From: Wolbachia endosymbiont (group B) of Hofmannophila pseudospretella
GTDB lineage: Bacteria; Pseudomonadota; Alphaproteobacteria; Rickettsiales; Anaplasmataceae
DNA length: 64,000 bases
Assembly: GCF_964028515.1 (NCBI RefSeq)
Contig: NZ_OZ034788.1
Span: 310,001 to 374,000 of the forward strand
Direction of reading: 5' to 3'
Of the stretch, positions 35,854 to 46,343 are shown in pieces (the first letter of the stretch is position 1; each line of letters opens with the position of its first letter). The notes below the pieces were generated by a model. The model made no database searches and was not told the DNA's origin. It saw nothing but the letters and a program-made list of their open reading frames with translations. The translations under genes were made by a program, and so were the position numbers.

Positions 35854-37611
35854 TTAGTTGTTAGAGCTCAAAAGGCGCGAAAGCCATTTAGTTAACCAAA
35901 AGTTGCCCGGTAGTTTATCTGAACTACCAGCTTCTTTATCCCTGCTATTCACAATTTGACATCCAGAATTCTGCAATGGCTTATAATCATTAAAATTAAC
36001 ATGATCTCCTTGCTTTAAAATAAATGTATCTGCATCTAAACTATTATCAATACTAACATTTAATGTAATATTGAACTCTTTTTCGATTGTAGAAACCATA
36101 TCACGCTTATTATTAAAAATGTGCGCTATAACTGCACTGCGTGCTATTAAATCAAAGGACTTATTTTGATTTTTATTAGCAATATGTTGCAAATCCCTTA
36201 GTATCGATGCAACAACCACTTCGTTTGATTTCACTCTTCCAATACCTTTACAGCGCAAACACTCTGTAGTATTAATTTCCTGTATATTTGGTTTAATTCT
36301 TTGTCTTGAAAAGACCATTAAACCAAAGTCATTGATAAAGCTAAATTGAACTTTAGCTCTATCATCTTTAAACGCCTGCTTGATAGCAAATTCAACATTT
36401 TTGCAATACTCAAGTTTCAACATGTCAATAAAATCAACAACTATTAACCCTGATAAGCCCCTGAGATTCGCTTGCCTTGATATTTCAGATAATGCCTCCA
36501 TATTAGTTCTATAAGCTGTTTCTTCTATGTTATCTTCTCCTGTCATTTTTCCTGAATTTACGTCTATTGAAACAAATGCCTCAGTTAAGGTTATCACCAA
36601 AGACCCACCAGATGGTAATTCTACTCTATTGCTATATAATTCAGAAATTTGATCTTCGACTCGATAGTAAGTAAAGATTGGAACAGAGCCTCTATATAAC
36701 CTAGGACGTAATTTTCCTTGTAACACATTTTTAGTGTATTTTCTTACCGCTTCACAAACTTCTCTATCAGATACTATAATTTCTGTATCATTACTACAAA
36801 AGTCACGTACAGATCTCATAACTACATCTGCTTCGTTGTAAATTAATGATGGAACATTTAAAGAAGAGAAGTTTTGCTGGATATTTTGCCATAATAAGGT
36901 CAAATTATTGTAATCTTGCTCAATTTCTTTCTTACTTTTTCCTGCACCAACAGTTCTTACTATTAAACCTGAACTTTTTGGTAAATTTATTGAATCTAAT
37001 ATATCCTTTAACTGTTTTCTAACGTTGGTATCTTCAATTCTGCGAGATACTCCACCCCTACTTATGGAATTGGGCATGAAAACACAGTATCTACCGACCA
37101 AAGTTACGTATGTTGTAAATGAAGCTCCTTTATTTCCTCGTTCTTCTTTAGTTAATTGAACCAATAACTTTTGATTTACTGAAATCACATCTTGTAACTT
37201 ATATTTTCTATGTAAAGGTACCTCCCTCACAAAACCACTGCTGGATTCATTACTAGCTGTAGAATCTAGGCCTTCTTCTGTGCAATTATCATTTGAACAG
37301 TCCACACCACTCGAATAGCCTTCGTCAGGGAAAATTTCCTTCTCTTTTTCTGGAATATTAAAGTAATTTAGAGATATCTCAGAAAAAGACAAAAAACCTT
37401 GCTTATTTTTTCCATACTCAATGAACACGGCCTGCAAAGCAGGCTCTATACGCTTTATATAAGCAACGTATATATTACCTCTTAATTGTCTTTTTTCCTT
37501 GAATTCTTGTTCAAACTCTACAACCCTATCATTAACTAGTAGGGCAACCCTTACCTCGTTAGAACAGGTAGTACTTTCTATCAACAATAACCTTTTGCCA
37601 TCACTTGCCAC
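35854..37611 (-). CDS. Ribonuclease E/G family endoribonuclease
   Basis: A 585-residue Rne/Rng catalytic protein. The N-terminal S1-like domain is IYVAYIKRIEPALQAVFIEY then GKNKQGFLSFSEI, interrupted by an acidic insert (about residues 97-130). The metal-binding region FVSIDVNSGKMTGEDNIEET holds the conserved Asp, VVDFIDM a second, and ECLRCKGIGR is the zinc-link CxxC. There is no long C-terminal degradosome scaffold, so it is short like RNase G, but alphaproteobacterial RNase E may also be short. Choosing rne or rng is not possible here. Confidence 0.9.
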   Translation of the reverse strand: MASDGKRLLLIESTTCSNEVRVALLVNDRVVEFEQEFKEKRQLRGNIYVAYIKRIEPALQAVFIEYGKNKQGFLSFSEISLNYFNIPEKEKEIFPDEGYSSGVDCSNDNCTEEGLDSTASNESSSGFVREVPLHRKYKLQDVISVNQKLLVQLTKEERGNKGASFTTYVTLVGRYCVFMPNSISRGGVSRRIEDTNVRKQLKDILDSINLPKSSGLIVRTVGAGKSKKEIEQDYNNLTLLWQNIQQNFSSLNVPSLIYNEADVVMRSVRDFCSNDTEIIVSDREVCEAVRKYTKNVLQGKLRPRLYRGSVPIFTYYRVEDQISELYSNRVELPSGGSLVITLTEAFVSIDVNSGKMTGEDNIEETAYRTNMEALSEISRQANLRGLSGLIVVDFIDMLKLEYCKNVEFAIKQAFKDDRAKVQFSFINDFGLMVFSRQRIKPNIQEINTTECLRCKGIGRVKSNEVVVASILRDLQHIANKNQNKSFDLIARSAVIAHIFNNKRDMVSTIEKEFNITLNVSIDNSLDADTFILKQGDHVNFNDYKPLQNSGCQIVNSRDKEAGSSDKLPGNFWLTKWLSRLLSSNN

Positions 37612-37701
37612 TTATTTACCGTCTGCTTTTCATTCTGAAATGTTCTTATACTACTTAATACATTATTGATTGTCAAGAATTTTGCGATCTGCATTATTGG
37701 G

Positions 37702-37730
37702 TTGACTTTTAGTGTTTTGCGTAATAAACT
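37702..37730 (+). promoter_or_regulatory. Probable rpmG promoter
   Basis: TTGACT at 37702-37707, a 17-bp spacer and TAAACT at 37725-37730, about 30 bp before the rpmG start codon. The -35 box is close to consensus. Prediction from sequence only. Confidence 0.5.
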
Positions 37731-37760
37731 TGCATAGAGTTTATTATATCACTAACAATT

Positions 37761-37961
37761 ATGGCGAAAAAAAATGCTTCTTTGCTTGTCAAGCTGGTTA
37801 GCACTGCAACTAAAACAACAAAAACTGGAGAAGAGAAACTAACAGGCTATTTTTGTGTAAAAAAACGTAATCCTAAGAACCTTCCCAAGAAGCTCGAGTT
37901 TAGGAAGTATGACCCAGTGGTCAGAAGACACGTATTATTTAAAGAAGAAAAATTAAAGTAA
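37761..37961 (+). CDS. rpmG: 50S ribosomal protein L33
   Basis: A 66-residue L33: MAKKNASLLVKLVSTATKTT, FCVKKRNPKNLPKKLEFRKY and DPVVRRHVLFKEEKLK fit the family. No zinc-binding CxxC pair, so it is the Cys-minus form. Isolated monocistronic gene, divergent from the rne/rng gene, with its own promoter. Confidence 0.95.
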   Translation: MAKKNASLLVKLVSTATKTTKTGEEKLTGYFCVKKRNPKNLPKKLEFRKYDPVVRRHVLFKEEKLK

Positions 37962-38127
37962 GTTTATCGTTATATACAATTTATAACCAAGTTATACTAT
38001 AACGATAGAGCTAAACAGTATAAGATAAAAGTACAAAACACAGAAAATACTTTGAAGATTAGCTAGCCTAAAGTGCATATGTTAGTAGATCAAAATCGAA
38101 GGGTTTTCCCTAGAATACTTGCTCAAC

Positions 38128-38909
38128 GGTTCTGTCGCATTTGTAGGGAAGTAGAAAGAAGAATGATATAATTGTCTAAAAATAAAGCAAAGATGTTTCG
38201 TATCAATCAAAAATTATTGCCATATTTCAAAGGATTTAGCTTTTCAGCGATGTTATCTGTATACATGAAATGTCGATTCTCTTTGAGCTATCGAGATTTG
38301 GAAGAAATTATGAGTATAAGGGGAGCAAAAATTGACCATGCTACGTTACAAAGTGGTTTATCACCACTGATAGATTAGGCAGTAAGGAAAAGAAAGAAGC
38401 AGGTTGGTAGTAGTTGGAGAGACCTACATTAAATTAAACGGTAAATGGGTTTATTTATATAGAGCACTATTGGTAATACTGTAGACTTCCTCTTGTGTGT
38501 TAGTAGAGACAAGTCTGCAGCACTTGCATTCTTTCGTAAAGCCTTCAGGAGTAACTATCTTCCTGAGAAAATTGTCATTGATAAAAGCGGCAGTAATACT
38601 GCTGCTCTTGATGATTTGAATGCAGAAATTTCTGAAGATTACAGTTCTTCAAATAAAATATCTAAATAATATTGTTGATAGGTTTATCAAGAAGCGAATA
38701 AAGCCTATGCTTAGTTTTAAAAATTTTCATTCCGCAAAGATTGCTATTACAGGTATAGAAAATATTCGCATGATTCAGAAAAAACAAATTATCGGAGCTA
38801 ATGACAATGTTTCTACTTTTGAGAATTTTGCTATGTTAATGGCTCTATAACTCCTATAATCTCAGCTTTAATGATCTTCTTTTCTATGGTTTATAGATGT
38901 GACAGAACC
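38128..38909 (+). mobile_element. IS6-like element, copy A (782 bp, defective)
   Basis: Ends are GGTTCTGTCGCAT on the left and an inverted ATGTGACAGAACC on the right, the IS6-type terminus. The transposase is broken: a first frame has KCRFSLSYRDLEEIMSIRGAK and ends at a stop after SPLID (38378), the segment around the first DDE Asp is lost (GETYIK-like remnant near 38430), and the end reads KKRIKPMLSFKNFHSAKIAI. Copies at 41966 and 44940 carry the same lesions. It lies between rpmG and ubiB. Confidence 0.85.
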
Positions 38910-38937
38910 TGTAAACTTGCTTTTGTTATCTTTTAGT

Positions 38938-40359
38938 TCAAGTAATTAAAATTTTAACAATTAGAATTATAATTACAGACCACAATAAAAAATAGATTTT
39001 TCCATTTGATCTATTTTTCACTTGTAATTTTTTATCAGCTATTAGGTTTAATTTTTCTATAAGGGTAAATATTCCTTGGATTGCTTTTATGGGATAAGAA
39101 CTTTTAATTTTTTCCCTATATCCTATTTTACTTTCATGTTGACTGCTTATCCATGTTTCAACTACTTTCCACATATTGATTTCTGGATAGACTTTCCTAC
39201 ATGTCCCTTCTAATAAAATCATAGTTTTCTGCAGTAATAATAATTGTGTTTGAACTTTCATATCAAAATCACCAGTTATTTTTAATAGCTGAGTAAGTAA
39301 GCGAGCAAATGAAATCTTTCGTATAGGCTGTCCAACAATGGGCTCACCTATTGCTCTGCAAGCTGTAATAAAATTTCTATGCTGTGATGGAACATAACCG
39401 GCTCTAAAGTGCATTTTTGCAACGTGATCATAATCCCGATTTAAAAAGCCTTTGAGTATCTCTATAACGTAATAGCATGTCTCACGATCTATTCTACCCA
39501 TGATTCCACAATCCAGGGCAATAATATTGTTGTTACTATCAATCATTAGATTTCCTGGATGCATATCAGCATGAAAAAAGCAATCCCTATACACCTGATT
39601 ACAAAACGATTCTATAAGATTGATAGCTATTTGCTTGCGGTTATTCAGCTTTTCAACTTCGTATATTGGTATAGCTTCCATCCATTCTAATGTTAAAACC
39701 TTTTTTGAAGTTCTACTCCAATCTATTTCAGGTACGTAGAAACCTCTGTCATGTTTAGTATTTTCCTTCAGTTCCGAAGAGTGGGCAGCCTCAAAGCGTA
39801 GATCTAACTCTAATCGGCAAATTTCAGCAAAAGTTTTGACTAATTCAACTGGCTTCAGCCTTTTTGATTGTTCACTAAATTTTTCTGCAATTTCTGCAAG
39901 CCAAGAAAGCATTTTTATATCCCTTGAGAAGGTTTTCTCAATATTTGGCCTTAAAACCTTTACAGCAACTTCCTTACCCGCAGTTGTAACTGCTCTATGC
40001 ACTTGAGAAATTGATGCTGCTGCAATTGGCTTTTCAGAAAAGCTTGAAAAAATATCGCTTAATTTACAATTAAACTCACTTTCTATAGTTTTAACTGCTA
40101 TTTTATACGAAAATGATGGCAATCTATCACATATCAATAGCAAGTTATTTGTTATATCCTCATTTAAAATATCAGTGCGTGATGAAATGGATTGCCCAAA
40201 TTTAATGAACACCGGACCTAATCTTTCAAGAGCACGCTTTAGTTTATGACCTTGTATTTTATTTATTGATTTTTTTGATGGTGGAAGTAAATAAGGTAAC
40301 ACATTGTAGCGTGTTAGCACTGTAGTTATTTGCAGAAGACGTAGAATATTTTGAATCAT
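38938..40359 (-). CDS. ubiB: UbiB / ABC1 family kinase-like protein for ubiquinone synthesis
   Basis: A 473-residue atypical kinase-like protein. It has FIKFGQSISSRTDIL (KxGQ motif), AAASISQVHRA (Ala-rich loop), FHADMHPGNLMID and ALDCGIMGRID (catalytic and metal motifs), and a C-terminal membrane helix (FLLWSVIIILIVKILI). Needed in aerobic ubiquinone synthesis. Its start overlaps the stop of znuC by 4 bp, so they are probably cotranscribed. Confidence 0.92.
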   Translation of the reverse strand: MIQNILRLLQITTVLTRYNVLPYLLPPSKKSINKIQGHKLKRALERLGPVFIKFGQSISSRTDILNEDITNNLLLICDRLPSFSYKIAVKTIESEFNCKLSDIFSSFSEKPIAAASISQVHRAVTTAGKEVAVKVLRPNIEKTFSRDIKMLSWLAEIAEKFSEQSKRLKPVELVKTFAEICRLELDLRFEAAHSSELKENTKHDRGFYVPEIDWSRTSKKVLTLEWMEAIPIYEVEKLNNRKQIAINLIESFCNQVYRDCFFHADMHPGNLMIDSNNNIIALDCGIMGRIDRETCYYVIEILKGFLNRDYDHVAKMHFRAGYVPSQHRNFITACRAIGEPIVGQPIRKISFARLLTQLLKITGDFDMKVQTQLLLLQKTMILLEGTCRKVYPEINMWKVVETWISSQHESKIGYREKIKSSYPIKAIQGIFTLIEKLNLIADKKLQVKNRSNGKIYFLLWSVIIILIVKILIT

Positions 40360-41087
40360 TTCGCTGCGTAACTGCCAAATATTTCATTTATCTCCATAAT
40401 TTCATCAGGTTTACCTTGATAATAGATAGTATTATTTATGCAAATTATGTAATCTGAGGATGGTAGAGCAGAGTTAAGATCATGAGAAGTCATGAGAATT
40501 GACACTGATCGTTCTTTTGCGATTTTATTTATAATATCATAAAATTTAGCTCGTGCGTTAATATCCATTGCACTGACTGGCTCATCTAAAATGATCAAAT
40601 CAGATTCTGAAATTAAACAGCGTGCAAGCAGCAGTAATTGTGTTTGTCCTGCAGAGATTTCTAATACTTGATTTTTTAGGATGTTACCGATACCAACCAA
40701 TTCTATTGCTTCTGTAACAATGGGTTGATTTTTCTTCAATTTCTTCGAGGAGCTATTGAAAAGGAAAGACTCAACTGTTATTGGCATCAAATTACCAATA
40801 CTAAAATTTTGTGGCATATAGCTAATTTTTATATTGTCAGCGAATACAATACTGCCAATAAAACCTTTATTTATACCAGCAACTGCTTTCACTAAAGAGG
40901 TTTTACCTCCGCCATTTGGACCAAGTATTGTAACTATATCTCCTCTTTGTACTGATATGTTGATATTATCAAGAACTTTTTTATTACCGTATGAAAGAGT
41001 AAGGTTTTCTATTTTTAGAATGCAGTTATTGACACTACTTAATTTTTTGTCAAAAATTGACTTCTTCTCAACACTTATATGAGACAT
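40356..41087 (-). CDS. znuC: Zinc/manganese ABC transporter ATP-binding protein
   Basis: A 243-residue ABC ATPase: Walker A LGPNGGGKTSLVKAV, signature ISAGQTQLLLLARCL (Ala in place of Gly), Walker B SDLIILDEPVSAMD, H-loop LMTSHDLNSA. It faces a znuA-type binding protein whose start codon overlaps its own start by 9 bp. No permease (znuB) is in the window. Zinc specificity is inferred from the neighbour. Confidence 0.88.
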   Translation of the reverse strand: MSHISVEKKSIFDKKLSSVNNCILKIENLTLSYGNKKVLDNINISVQRGDIVTILGPNGGGKTSLVKAVAGINKGFIGSIVFADNIKISYMPQNFSIGNLMPITVESFLFNSSSKKLKKNQPIVTEAIELVGIGNILKNQVLEISAGQTQLLLLARCLISESDLIILDEPVSAMDINARAKFYDIINKIAKERSVSILMTSHDLNSALPSSDYIICINNTIYYQGKPDEIMEINEIFGSYAAK

Positions 41088-41954
41088 TTACTGTTTTTTT
41101 TTCTATTACTTTCATTTACATTATACTACAATAGTGCCTTTTCATCCAATTTAAAAATTGTAGCTACAATCAAACCTATACACTCACTTGTAGCTTCTGT
41201 TACAGATGGAATTTCAAAGCCAGAACTACTAATGTACGAAGTAGTGTCTGAACATAACTACATGCTCAGGCCTTCAGACGCAAGTAAATTAGAATCTAGT
41301 AATATTATATTTTATACCGATGATTCTTTGGAAACATTCATTAAAACTTTCGCTAAAGAAAATAAGAAGTTAATACCGCTATCAAGTGCAATCGATCTAC
41401 TTCCTGCTCGACCACATTCATTTTCTAGTCACATTCAAGATGAAAAAGATTTGCATATTTGGCTGAGTCCTGAAAATGCAAAAAGTATGATACTTTCTAT
41501 CAGTGCAACATTATCTAATATAGATAAAGAAAATGCCTATCGATACAATACTAACGCAGAGGAGGCTATAAGAAAGATAGACCAAGAAGTAGAAAAAATT
41601 ACGAAAGAATTGGATGAGTTAAAAAATCAAAAATACATAGTTACTCACGATGCTTATCAATATTTCGAAAAATATTTTGATTTAAGTTACCCAAGCGCCA
41701 TTCTTTCTATAGAAGAGGATTCTTACATAGGTATGAAGAGTTTAATGAAATTAAAAAAGGTAATGAAAGAGGAAAACGTTAAATGTATTGTTTCTCATTC
41801 ACGAGAGGATAGCATAAAGCCTAATGTCTTTTCTAGTGACGTAAAAATGGTGATTCTTGATCCTATTGGATCAGATGTAGAGCCTGGAAAGGATGCATAT
41901 CTAGATATAATCAGCAGCATTGCACAAAATTTCAAGTCTTGTTTCACTGAGTAA
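41079..41954 (+). CDS. znuA: Zinc/manganese-binding periplasmic protein
   Basis: A 291-residue metal-binding lipoprotein-like substrate protein. The signal peptide is LLFFFLLLSFTLYYNSAFSS (residues 4-23). Metal ligands fit the ZnuA fold: His in KPIHSLVASV, His in SEHNYMLRPSDA, His in VTHDAYQYFEKYF and Asp in VILDPIG. The His-rich loop is short (RPHSFSSH). Divergent and overlapping with znuC. Delivers Zn or Mn to the ABC permease. Confidence 0.88.
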   Translation: MRHLLFFFLLLSFTLYYNSAFSSNLKIVATIKPIHSLVASVTDGISKPELLMYEVVSEHNYMLRPSDASKLESSNIIFYTDDSLETFIKTFAKENKKLIPLSSAIDLLPARPHSFSSHIQDEKDLHIWLSPENAKSMILSISATLSNIDKENAYRYNTNAEEAIRKIDQEVEKITKELDELKNQKYIVTHDAYQYFEKYFDLSYPSAILSIEEDSYIGMKSLMKLKKVMKEENVKCIVSHSREDSIKPNVFSSDVKMVILDPIGSDVEPGKDAYLDIISSIAQNFKSCFTE

Positions 41955-41965
41955 TGAGTTCTTTT

Positions 41966-42747
41966 GGTTCTGTCGCATTTGTAGAGAAGTAGAAAGAAGA
42001 ATGATATAATTGTCTAAAAATAAAGCAAAGATGTTTCGTATCAATCAAAAATTATTGCCATATTTCAAAGGATTTAGCTTTTCAGCGATGTTATCTGTAT
42101 ACATGAAATGTCGATTCTCTTTGAGCTATCGAGATTTGGAAGAAATTATGAGTATAAGGGGAGCAAAAATTGACCATGCTACGTTACAAAGTGGTTTATT
42201 ACCACTGATAGATTAGGCAGTAAGGAAAAGAAAGAAGCAGGTTGGTAGTAGTTGGAGAGACCTACATTAAATTAAACGGTAAATGGGTTTATTTATATAG
42301 AGCACTATTGGTAATACTGTAGACTTCCTCTTGTGTGTTAGTAGAGACAAGTCTGCAGCACTTGCATTCTTTCGTAAAGCCTTCAGGAGTAACTATCTTC
42401 CTGAGAAAATTGTCATTGATAAAAGCGGCAGTAATACTGCTGCTCTTGATGATTTGAATGCAGAAATTTCTGAAGATTACAGTTCTTCAAATAAAATATC
42501 TAAATAATATTGTTGATAGGTTTATCAAGAAGCGAATAAAGCCTATGCTTAGTTTTAAAAATTTTCATTCCGCAAAGATTACTATTACAGGTATAGAAAA
42601 TATTCGCATGATTCAGAAAAAACAAATTATCGGAGCTAATGACAATGTTTCTACTTTTGAGAATTTTGCTATGTTAATGGCTCTATAACTCCTATAATCC
42701 CAGCTTTAATGATCTTCTTTTCTATGGTTTATAGATGCGACAGAACC
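41966..42747 (+). mobile_element. IS6-like element, copy B (782 bp, defective)
   Basis: Same ends and length as copy A (GGTTCTGTCG ... CGACAGAACC). The transposase has the same stop after PLID at 42216 and the same lost segment. Only scattered base changes separate the copies (SPLID becomes LPLID). It lies just after znuA. The 173 bp to its right (42748-42920) hold no clear gene. Confidence 0.85.
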
Positions 42748-42920
42748 GGAGATCTTACTGCTATTGACATTATTGCGAAAATTCTATCAATTGATAACTT
42801 CCTATTCTGTGTGAAAAAATAAGAAAGGAGAGGAAAAAAGGATTAGTTTCTTTTATGATTATCCAAGAAGTCTAGTCTAAATTCAAGTTTTGTGAATAGG
42901 CCTAGCGCTTAAATTTTTGA

Positions 42921-43850
42921 TCAAAAAGGGACAAGTTTAGTAAAAAATAATGATATTATAAGTGGAACATAAAATAGTCCCACTGCAGTACTAATTAAGA
43001 GCAATAAAGTAGCTTTATCTGGTTGGTAATTTAAAATATTAGCAAGTATTATACTGGATCCAGAAATCGGAATAATAGCTAGTAACATCAGTGCTTTATA
43101 GATGCTTTCATCGTATATACCTGTAACATGCTTGTCTAGCAAGACAATTCCCAAAACAAATAACGGCCAGAATATGTACTTTGCTACAATAGTGGTCAAG
43201 GCAAGCTTCCAATCTACTTTAAAATTTGTAATTTGTGCAATACTTACTCCAAGCAGCACCATTCCTAATGTGATAAATGTACTTCTGATATTTATCATAA
43301 CATCTGTCAAAAAAGTGGGTATTTGTATATCATATATACTTAAAAAGAAACCTAGAATCATTGCATATAATGAGGGAAGTTTGAGTAACTTTAATACGCA
43401 TTCTTTTGCAGTATAGATACCATTTGCAGCTATATAAAATCCCAAGCTATTTTCAAATAGTGCCATTCCTATGTAACAGACAACATACACAGACACTGAA
43501 TCTTCATCAAATAAAGCCATGGCAATCGGTAGACCAAAATAACCCATACTTGTGCTGCCCGAGCTAAACGCTAATATGTTTCTCGTGTTGTCCTTAAATA
43601 AAAAAGAAGAAAGATAATACACTGATAAGGACATAGTACTACCTATAAACCATATCAAAATCGGCAGAGAAATTACTTTTAAATTAACTTCTGTATGAGA
43701 TACTCCGTATAAAATCACTATTGGATTAGCTATATAAAAGAGTATTTGAGATATAGTATTTCTATCAATTTTAAGATATCTTCCTGCTAAGTAACCAATA
43801 AGTATTGTAATGTAAATAGGTAATATTTTGAGGAAAAGAGTAAAGAACAT
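42921..43850 (-). CDS. AEC family transporter
   Basis: A 309-residue integral membrane protein with about ten helices, of the auxin efflux carrier / bile acid-like AEC family: ILPIYITILIGYLAGRYLKI at the start, the central ANPIVILYGVSH, and AIIPISGSSIILANILNYQP. Members export organic acids or amino acids; the substrate here is unknown. Isolated gene. Confidence 0.8.
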   Translation of the reverse strand: MFFTLFLKILPIYITILIGYLAGRYLKIDRNTISQILFYIANPIVILYGVSHTEVNLKVISLPILIWFIGSTMSLSVYYLSSFLFKDNTRNILAFSSGSTSMGYFGLPIAMALFDEDSVSVYVVCYIGMALFENSLGFYIAANGIYTAKECVLKLLKLPSLYAMILGFFLSIYDIQIPTFLTDVMINIRSTFITLGMVLLGVSIAQITNFKVDWKLALTTIVAKYIFWPLFVLGIVLLDKHVTGIYDESIYKALMLLAIIPISGSSIILANILNYQPDKATLLLLISTAVGLFYVPLIISLFFTKLVPF

Positions 43851-44141
43851 ACTAGCCTATTGTGATATCTTTGCTGATAAAGTGATATTAGATTTTAAGG
43901 TATTGTAAAAGTAAGTAAAATTTATTTTCCAATTAATCAAGTTCATAGTTAGTTAAAAAAGATTCACTGAGTGCCAAAATTTGTTCTTATATAGGACTTA
44001 ATAATGATATTTTTATGATTAAATTATGTTAAGTTTGTATAAAGCTCCTTGTATATTTTTATAAACCACTTGTAGTAATTTAGGTAGATTGTTGAAAAAA
44101 CACTCATCTTGAATGGTTCTCAGGAATTCTTGCCTTAATCA

Positions 44142-44660
44142 TTAAAATCGCACTATTACTTTCCATAATTTTTTAAAGCCAACTTTTTCGTAAACACGGA
44201 TTGCACAAACATTTGCTATACCTGGGTCGACAAAGGCATTCTCATAAACTTTAAAGACAAATTTGTTTAAAAATATATTCAAAGCTTGTGAACCAACTCC
44301 TTTACCTACATAATTCAGCTCTCCGATATACCAGTCTATAGCAGCACAACTTTCTGGAAGTTCTAAAGTGTTATAGACCTGTTCAGGTGGGAAATCATGT
44401 TTGTTGTAATATTGAATATAACCAATATCAACTCTATCACAATTAATAATGAATGCGTGCATCGGTTTTTCAATAATTTGTGTCTTAGATTTCAAACGTT
44501 TGAATCCTTTAACATAGTTGCTATATTTTTTCTCAATTAACTCTGGTGTCCAATTTATATCCGCATCCCACCACTTCTTTATATGGGACGTTTCTACCCA
44601 TTTTAATAATAGTAAAAAATGTTCTTCTTTCAACGCTTTAAATGTGATATTTTTATTCAT
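44142..44660 (-). CDS. GNAT acetyltransferase (AAC(6')-like)
   Basis: A 172-residue GNAT protein. HIKKWWDADINWTPELIEKK and IGYIQYYNKHD resemble aminoglycoside 6'-acetyltransferase-like proteins, and NYVGKGVGSQALNIFL is the acetyl-CoA binding motif; AIRVYEKVGFKK ends the fold. The real acceptor is not known; the resemblance alone does not show resistance. Divergent from the MFS remnant. Confidence 0.85.
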   Translation of the reverse strand: MNKNITFKALKEEHFLLLLKWVETSHIKKWWDADINWTPELIEKKYSNYVKGFKRLKSKTQIIEKPMHAFIINCDRVDIGYIQYYNKHDFPPEQVYNTLELPESCAAIDWYIGELNYVGKGVGSQALNIFLNKFVFKVYENAFVDPGIANVCAIRVYEKVGFKKLWKVIVRF

Positions 44661-44676
44661 TAATTAAAGATTTTAA

Positions 44677-44887
44677 GTGTTACTACCGTTTTTATTAATT
44701 CTATCTCTAATTGCTAAGTTCATTGAAATTGATATTTCTGTACCTAGTTTTCCTGATATAGTACGCTATTTTAACGTACCGGAAGGCACAATTCAATTAA
44801 CTATTGCTTATAATTTTTTAGGCATTTGCATAGGAGGGTTGTTTTTTGGTCCATTATCCGAATGTTATGGCAGAAGGAGAATTATGA
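44677..44887 (+). pseudogene. 5' fragment of a Bcr/CflA-type MFS transporter
   Basis: From a GTG start, about 70 codons read LLPFLLILSLIAKFIEIDIS then PSFPDIVRYFNVPEGTIQL and FFGPLSECYGRRRIM, the first two helices and the motif A loop of a drug-efflux MFS protein. The frame then enters foreign DNA at about 44888 (a 50-bp IS-like scrap, gctttgttgcatcactcaag) followed by the IS6-like copy C. The rest of the gene is missing. Confidence 0.75.
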
Positions 44888-45314
44888 GGCTTTGTTGCAT
44901 CACTCAAGAGAAAAGAACTGGCAGTTACTGACAAACTTCGGTTCTGTCGCATTTGTAGGGAAGTAGAAAGAAGAATGATATAATTGTCTAAAAATAAAGC
45001 AAAGATGTTTCGTATCAATCAAAAATTATTGCCATATTTCAAAGGATTTAGCTTTTCAGCGATGTTATCTGTATACATGAAATGTCGATTCTCTTTGAGC
45101 TATCGAGATTTGGAAGAAATTATGAGTATAAGGGGAGCAAAAATTGACCATGCTACGTTACAAAGTGGTTTATCACCACTGATAGATTAGGCAGTAAGGA
45201 AAAGAAAGAAGCAGGTTGGTAGTAGTTGGAGAGACCTACATTAAATTAAACGGTAAATGGGTTTGTTTATATAGAGCACTATTGGTAATACTGTAGACTT
45301 CCTCTTGTGTGTTA

Positions 45315-46343
45315 TACCAATTCCCACTATATAAAGAACAGATAGACAATAATGGGAAAGAAGTGATACTAAAGTAGATAAAATAGAGAGGTATAAATGG
45401 CATTAAGGTCAAAACTATTAGACGAAAAAGTTGTAAATTTGGCGAAAGAAATGTTAAAAAAGGTCAGAAATAACGCATATGTTTCAAAAAAGTTACAAGC
45501 GGTGATAGCAGGAAAAGAAAGTAGTATAAGCGCTGTGGCAAGAATATGTAAAATTTCAAGGACTGCTTTGACTGAATGGATAAAGCATCTAAAATTTGGT
45601 AGAGTAGAAAGATTATTTTCCCCGTCTCAGCGGCGAAGAAAAAGCAAATTAAACAAAAATCAACGTGAGCAAATTGAAATATGGGTAGAAAGAAATCCAA
45701 ATATTACTATTAAGGAAGTGCAAATAAAAATCTCAGAGGAATTTGGCCTAAACATTAGCAAATCAACAGTGCATCGTGAGATACAAAGGATGAAGTTTTC
45801 TTACATAACACCGAGGCCAATTCACCATAAACAAGATAAAAACAAGCAAGAAGAGTTTAAAAAATACTTCAATAAAATAGTCAATTCCCACCCTGAAAAG
45901 GAGGTATTTTTTTGATGAATCACGATTTGGAACTCATTCAAAAATCGGACACGGATGGTTTAAAAAAGGGGTCAGAACACAGGTTAAAATGAAAATTGGT
46001 AGACAAAATTTCTATATCTACAGTGCGGTAAATCCAAGAAGTGGTAAGAAAATTAGCCTACTTGCTCCATATGTAAACACTGATTGTATGAATATATTTC
46101 TGGAGCAGATGTCGAAAGATTTAGGCACGAAAGAAGCCTTTCTTGTAATGGATTGTGCAAGTTGGCATAGATCAAAAAGTTTGAAAATTCAGGAAAACAT
46201 TACCATCATATACTTGCCTCCTTATTCACCGGAACTGAATCCTGTTGAAAGGTTGTGGCAATATATCAAATACAATACTTTACGCAATAGTATCTACGAT
46301 ACCATAGGTTTACTTGAAGATGTTTTGTGTAATTTTATTGTCA
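45315..46343 (+). mobile_element. IS630 copy 2, lacking 71 bp of right end
   Basis: Identical in design to copy 1 but stops after ttattgtca, where copy 3 begins. It is preceded by TTA at 45312-45314. Its first transposase frame (45397-45915) and most of the second (45989 on) are intact, but the second frame now ends VIPIPTI in copy 3 DNA. It differs from copies 3 and 4 at gcggta against gcgtta. Confidence 0.9.
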
